NCBI RefSeq assembly: GCF_022829365.1
Contig: NZ_JAKSYJ010000236.1
Span: forward strand, 62,001-126,000
Length of the DNA stretch: 64,000 bases
Source of the DNA: Methylobacterium sp. J-077
Lineage (GTDB): Bacteria; Pseudomonadota; Alphaproteobacteria; Rhizobiales; Beijerinckiaceae
Reading direction: 5' to 3'
The notes under the pieces are model-generated. The model made no database searches, had not been told where the DNA came from, and saw nothing but the letters and a program-made list of their open reading frames with translations. Shown here one piece after another: positions 60,716 to 64,000 of this stretch; within the stretch, counting starts at the first letter, position 1, and each line of letters opens with the position of its first letter. A program made the position numbers and the translations under genes.

Positions 60716-60886
60716 TCACTCGCGCACCGCTTGCGAACGAGAGGGCCGGTCCGGTTGCGCAAGACGCCATGCGTCCAGGGCCGCCGACTGGCCTTGGTTC
60801 AAGCGCATCGGGAGGGGGATCGAGTAGCGCTCCCCTCGAGGCCGACCAAGCTTTTTCTTTTCTACGGCAATTGGCACGGGAAGCAT
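60716..60886 (-). pseudogene. ribbon-helix-helix-like protein, probably frameshifted
   Basis: From ATG 60886 the frame encodes 56 residues: a short N-terminus, KKKLGRPRGERYSIPLPMRL and ALDAWRLAQPDRPSRSQAVR, the pattern of small ribbon-helix-helix DNA-binding proteins. It stops at TGA right after AVRE, where relatives continue with Leu and a final helix. Shifting by one base after GAG restores LIVYAL, so a one-base loss near 60716 is likely. It may still be expressed as a truncated protein. Confidence 0.5.
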
Positions 60887-61817
60887 GATTCCCGTATCGA
60901 CGAAATGCAGGCCGAGGGGAAGGTGGCGCTTCTCCAAGGCCGTAACCCGAACCACGGACGGCGCTCCGATAATCGAAGCTGCCTGGACCCCTACTACATC
61001 GTTTTCGTCCTACGAAAACAGTTCCGGCCAGTTAATCACGCCCCTTCGGGCGATGCGTTTCGAGCCTGAACTTCCGCCTCGCCGTCCACTACTGGAAGCG
61101 CTGCGCTGGGCCATCCACCTGCTCGTTGGGGCACCGACACCACCCCGCTCCGTCAGACCGCCCGCACGGTGGCGAGGAAGCGATCGAAGCGGTCTGAGAA
61201 TCCTGGCGAACTTCCGCGAACGCTTTCGATCCCGCACCGCGACAATCCACCAGATCGAGATTTCGCTCGGCGATCTTGCTCAGGGCGCGGGAAGTATAAC
61301 GAATTGTTTCGATACTCACGAGCGCGATGATAAGACGTTAGACAGGCATATTATCGGCAAATTATTATGTATACGATAGCAAAATTTGACATTCAATCAC
61401 TCCGTTTTGAGCAAAATCGTTTTTAAAGACTTCGATAAATCCTATCCTTAGACTTGACACGAAGTTTAGTTCGGAACCAATCTGCCCCAGCAGCTGAACT
61501 TCGATTCGCCTTTTGCAAATTTAATCACCGTCAATATGCCACCTCCGGATGAGTTGTTCGACATGGGCCAGAATTTATCGATGATTCATCGCAGCACATG
61601 AAGAAACCTTGGGACAAAGATGCGTGCTTCACCGCCGGGTCGATCGAGGGGGGCACCGTGCTCAGGGAAGGCTGGTCACGCGTCGCCGCGGCTGCCGAAT
61701 CAATATCCACCCTGGCGTCGAGCGCCAAACACGTGGAAATTCAATAAAAATCACTAGGAAAAGTATTTTTATTGATTGTTCACGATCGAACAGACTGATA
61801 GATTTTCAACATAGAGC
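60887..61817. other. 930-nt stretch without a convincing gene
   Basis: Frames on both strands are open for up to 165 codons in the GC-rich part, but none has a good start or recognisable protein. From about 61360 the DNA is AT-rich. A GTG-started minus frame (61089-61319) beginning SIETIRYTSRALSKIAERN could be a decayed gene. Confidence 0.45.
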
Positions 61818-61838
61818 TTGACAGGGAATTCGTCCGCC

Positions 61839-62144
61839 GTGTCCCCCACAGACAGTGAGACCAGCGAACTAAGCGCAAGTCTGGCGCTCGATATGGTCGG
61901 CCGCGCCTATCTCGCTCTCGCACTCCTCTACGAGACCGCGCATCCGGGCGAGTTCGAGGGCATCCAGCAGAAGATCCGGGCGTTCGTCGAGGACAATTTC
62001 CGCATCATCCAGGAGACCAGCGGCCGGGGAACTCTTGTCCCCGGGACGGTCGAAGGTGCGGCCCACCTTGTGAACAGCGTCCTCGCCGAGGTCGAAAACA
62101 AGATCGCCACCATGATCCGACCGAGCCGATACATGCAGGGCTGA
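61839..62144 (+). CDS. hypothetical helical protein, paralogue 1
   Basis: A protein of about 101 residues (GTG 61839; TTG 61818 would add seven). The core LALDMVGRAYLALALLYETA, then HPGEFEGIQQKIRAFVEDNF, is predicted helical. It shares about 19 of 48 positions with the product of the gene at 62319. No known domain. The pair suggests a tandem duplication. Confidence 0.6.
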   Translation: MSPTDSETSELSASLALDMVGRAYLALALLYETAHPGEFEGIQQKIRAFVEDNFRIIQETSGRGTLVPGTVEGAAHLVNSVLAEVENKIATMIRPSRYMQG

Positions 62145-62318
62145 GATCGTGACGTGGACTAACGCCGCCGAAGACCCGACTGTTGCCGTTGAGCCATGAG
62201 CCCACGATAAATCTCGCGCCCCGCTTCGACGGCGACAATTGCCAGGACTCGAAGCGTCGACAGTGTTGATAAGGCATGTTAGGCCCCGACAACGGGCGGA
62301 AACTAGTTTATCGGCACG

Positions 62319-62627
62319 ATGGATAGCAGCGATGATTGCGACCGGATCTCACGCAGTGCGGATGTTGCACTCGAGGTTTTGGTGCGCGCCTATCATGCCC
62401 TTGCCGTCGTCTATGAACTGTCGAGCCCCGGCGCCTACTTGGCGCTCCATGGGAAGATGATGCCGTATCTGCTGGACAGCTTCCGGGATGCGCAAGCCCC
62501 GCAGGCCGGCGATCCGCACACCGCCGAACTGTTCAGCGCCGCGCTGGAACGGGTGCGCTGCGCGCTCGACGACGTCCAGAGCGACGTCTCCGCGGTCCGG
62601 ATGCGGGACGGCGTGCGCGATCACTGA
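62319..62627 (+). CDS. hypothetical helical protein, paralogue 2
   Basis: A 102-residue protein beginning MDSSDDCDRISRSADVALEV with the shared core RAYHALAVVYELSSPGAYLA and KMMPYLLDSFRDAQ. It is a diverged paralogue of the preceding gene. The ribosome-binding site is weak. No known domain; GC is closer to the genome average than for paralogue 1. Confidence 0.6.
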   Translation: MDSSDDCDRISRSADVALEVLVRAYHALAVVYELSSPGAYLALHGKMMPYLLDSFRDAQAPQAGDPHTAELFSAALERVRCALDDVQSDVSAVRMRDGVRDH

Positions 62628-62650
62628 CGCATCCGGCCGACGGCGCGATC

Positions 62651-63739
62651 TCAGCGCGCCGGTCCCAGAAGCGGCCCCGGCCCGAGCAGGAGACGCGCCG
62701 CCGTATCCCCCTCCGGCACGCGGTTCGGGACGATCCGCGCCAGCTTGGCGTCCAGGGTCTCGGAGGCGATGTGCCGCCAGGCTCGGGGGGCGTGGAGAAG
62801 CTCGCGCAGGGCCGCCGCGTAGCCGTGCGAGCGCCGGCGGTCGAGGACGCGCCGATGCTGCCATTTCCGCATCGTCGCGTCGCGATGGGCCCGCAGGGCC
62901 TTGCGGGCGCCCGGCGCCAGGTCCGAACGGGCGAGCATCGCGACGTCGAACGCCAGGATCGCCGCGAGGTCCTCGGTCCGATGCTGCGCGCTCAGCGAGT
63001 CCGCGCGCTCGATCGCCACGTAGCCGCAGGGCGCCGTCACGGCGAACACGCCGCCCGCCGCCAGGGCCTCGACGTAGAGGGCGTAATCCTCCCCCAGCCG
63101 CAGCCGCTCGTCGTAGCGCAGGCCGTGGCGCTGCAGGAACGAGCGCCGCATGATCGGTTTCAGAAACCCGAGCTCCCGCCGATGCTCGCCCGCGCGCCCG
63201 ATGTTGCCGGAGACGAAGGCCTCCAGCGAGAGCCGCTGCGGCCGGCCGGGCCCGGTCACCAGGCCGGCGGCGGCGGACGCGGCGTCGCCACGGACCAGGA
63301 CGATGTCGTCGGCGATCAGGTCCCAGCTCCGGGGCGCGGCCAGGAGCCGGCCCAGGCGCCCGTCCAGAAAGTAATCGTCGGCGTCGAGGACGCAGACCAG
63401 CCGCGCGGTCGCGACCGCCAGGGCGGCGTTGCGCGCGGCCGCCGGCCCGGCATTGCGCGTCAGCCGCAGCAGCTTCAGCCGGCCCGAACCGTCGCCGGCG
63501 GCCTCGGCGGCCGCGCTGGTCCGGTCCGTGGACGCGTCGTCGACGACGATCACCTCCGCGACCTCCGGCTGGCGCAGCGCCGAGGCGACCGCGGTCGCGA
63601 TGGTGGCCTCGGCGTTGCGCGCCGCGATGATGACGCAGACATCCGCTCCGTCGCTCTGGGCCTGCACGCTCGCCACCGGACGACTCCGAAACGCCTCCGG
63701 CCGGCCCGGGACGGGACGGCCATCCCGCACGCTAGGCAT
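62651..63739 (-). CDS. family 2 glycosyltransferase
   Basis: A 362-residue GT-A enzyme: VCVIIAARNAEATIATAVAS, IVVDDASTDRT, GPAAARNAALAVATARLVCV, the DADD metal site and LGEDYALYVEALAAG. The first 30 residues are variable and a later start is possible. It converges with the paralogue gene. It may belong to the surface-polysaccharide functions of the region; donor unknown. Confidence 0.82.
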   Translation of the reverse strand: MPSVRDGRPVPGRPEAFRSRPVASVQAQSDGADVCVIIAARNAEATIATAVASALRQPEVAEVIVVDDASTDRTSAAAEAAGDGSGRLKLLRLTRNAGPAAARNAALAVATARLVCVLDADDYFLDGRLGRLLAAPRSWDLIADDIVLVRGDAASAAAGLVTGPGRPQRLSLEAFVSGNIGRAGEHRRELGFLKPIMRRSFLQRHGLRYDERLRLGEDYALYVEALAAGGVFAVTAPCGYVAIERADSLSAQHRTEDLAAILAFDVAMLARSDLAPGARKALRAHRDATMRKWQHRRVLDRRRSHGYAAALRELLHAPRAWRHIASETLDAKLARIVPNRVPEGDTAARLLLGPGPLLGPAR

Positions 63740-63879
63740 CCCGCGCGCGGGACGCGAGATCGTCCAAAAGGAGGGTTCGGGCGCCGGATCCGCTCGTCCG
63801 AAAGATCACGGCGCCGCCGGCCGATCGCGCCGATACTCCCGCCGGAGCCCCCGAATTGGCTTCAGGCGAGGATGTGACC

Positions 63880-64000
63880 ATGACGAGACCGCGCCGCCCG
63901 ATCCGCCGCGCCTGCCTGGCGACGGCCCTGCTGCTGCCGGCCCTGCCGGCCGCGGCCGGGGACGATTCCGCCCCGACCGCCGGCAGCGCGCCGGCCTTCC
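63880..64000 (+). CDS. secreted protein, 3' end outside window
   Basis: The first 40 codons encode a signal peptide: basic MTRPRRPIRRACLA, a hydrophobic core ATALLLPALP and an AAAG cleavage region, then a Pro/Ala-rich stretch. GAGG lies about 8 nt before the ATG. The mature protein is not in the window, so the family cannot be told. Confidence 0.6.
   Translation, partial: MTRPRRPIRRACLATALLLPALPAAAGDDSAPTAGSAPAF

Noticed and set aside
60885..61379. Plus-strand frame of 164 codons
   Set aside because: No ribosome-binding site, no recognisable protein, and composition of a chance frame.

Overview
The window is GC-rich chromosomal DNA from an alphaproteobacterium of the order Hyphomicrobiales (Rhizobiales), most likely a Methylobacterium or close relative. 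This rests on the very high GC content, gene families such as DUF1491, DUF2934, DUF3606, DUF6894, PAS_5 and LysE, an RNase E with an acidic insert in its S1 domain, and dispersed intergenic palindromes of the Rhizobiales type. No rRNA, tRNA, CRISPR array or prophage was recognised.

Positions 1-13700 hold mostly housekeeping and metabolic genes: a histidine kinase cut by the window start, a peptidoglycan-binding membrane protein, DUF1491, the dgcN-dgcA pair for D-glutamate use, a PAS protein, an ornithine decarboxylase with a long leader and a downstream GNAT gene, a polysaccharide flippase, and glcE/glcF of glycolate oxidase. The two glc genes are separated by one AT-rich foreign gene with a PD-(D/E)XK-like signature. 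Positions 13700-34500 hold RNase E with a long leader, a soluble chemotaxis receptor, two tiny overlapping genes (DUF3606/DUF2934), a NifU-like scaffold with yidD, folE-hisI-patatin, a complete IS5-type insertion sequence with a passenger gene, phoD, a CBS protein, a rhomboid protease, PAS_5 and PilZ regulators, a SCO protein, a PRC-barrel protein, a LysR/LysE divergent pair and trmL.

Positions 34400-58900 form a large surface-polysaccharide region. It contains a second flippase, a FemAB/CelD-type acetyltransferase, gpmI, an ABC exporter (wzm-wzt), several glycosyltransferases, and a tightly overlapping minus-strand operon of seven genes. That operon encodes a hexapeptide acetyltransferase, a Gfo/Idh oxidoreductase and a DegT aminotransferase, resembling WbpD/WbpB/WbpE of diacetamido-glucuronate synthesis, followed by an epimerase, a second DegT aminotransferase, a polysaccharide deacetylase and a glycosyltransferase. 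An export protein (Wza/ExoF type), a Wzc/ExoP-like co-polymerase lacking the usual tyrosine tail, a LuxR-type regulator with a degenerate receiver, and a UDP-sugar 6-dehydrogenase follow. No polymerase of Wzy type was recognised in the window.

Positions 59000-62640 are an accessory stretch of very small genes with lower GC. It includes a four-gene minus-strand cluster (a ribbon-helix-helix-like gene that looks frameshifted, a 116-residue protein and two 54-56-residue membrane proteins) and a tandem pair of paralogous helical proteins of unknown function. The window ends in another family 2 glycosyltransferase and the first 40 codons of a secreted protein.
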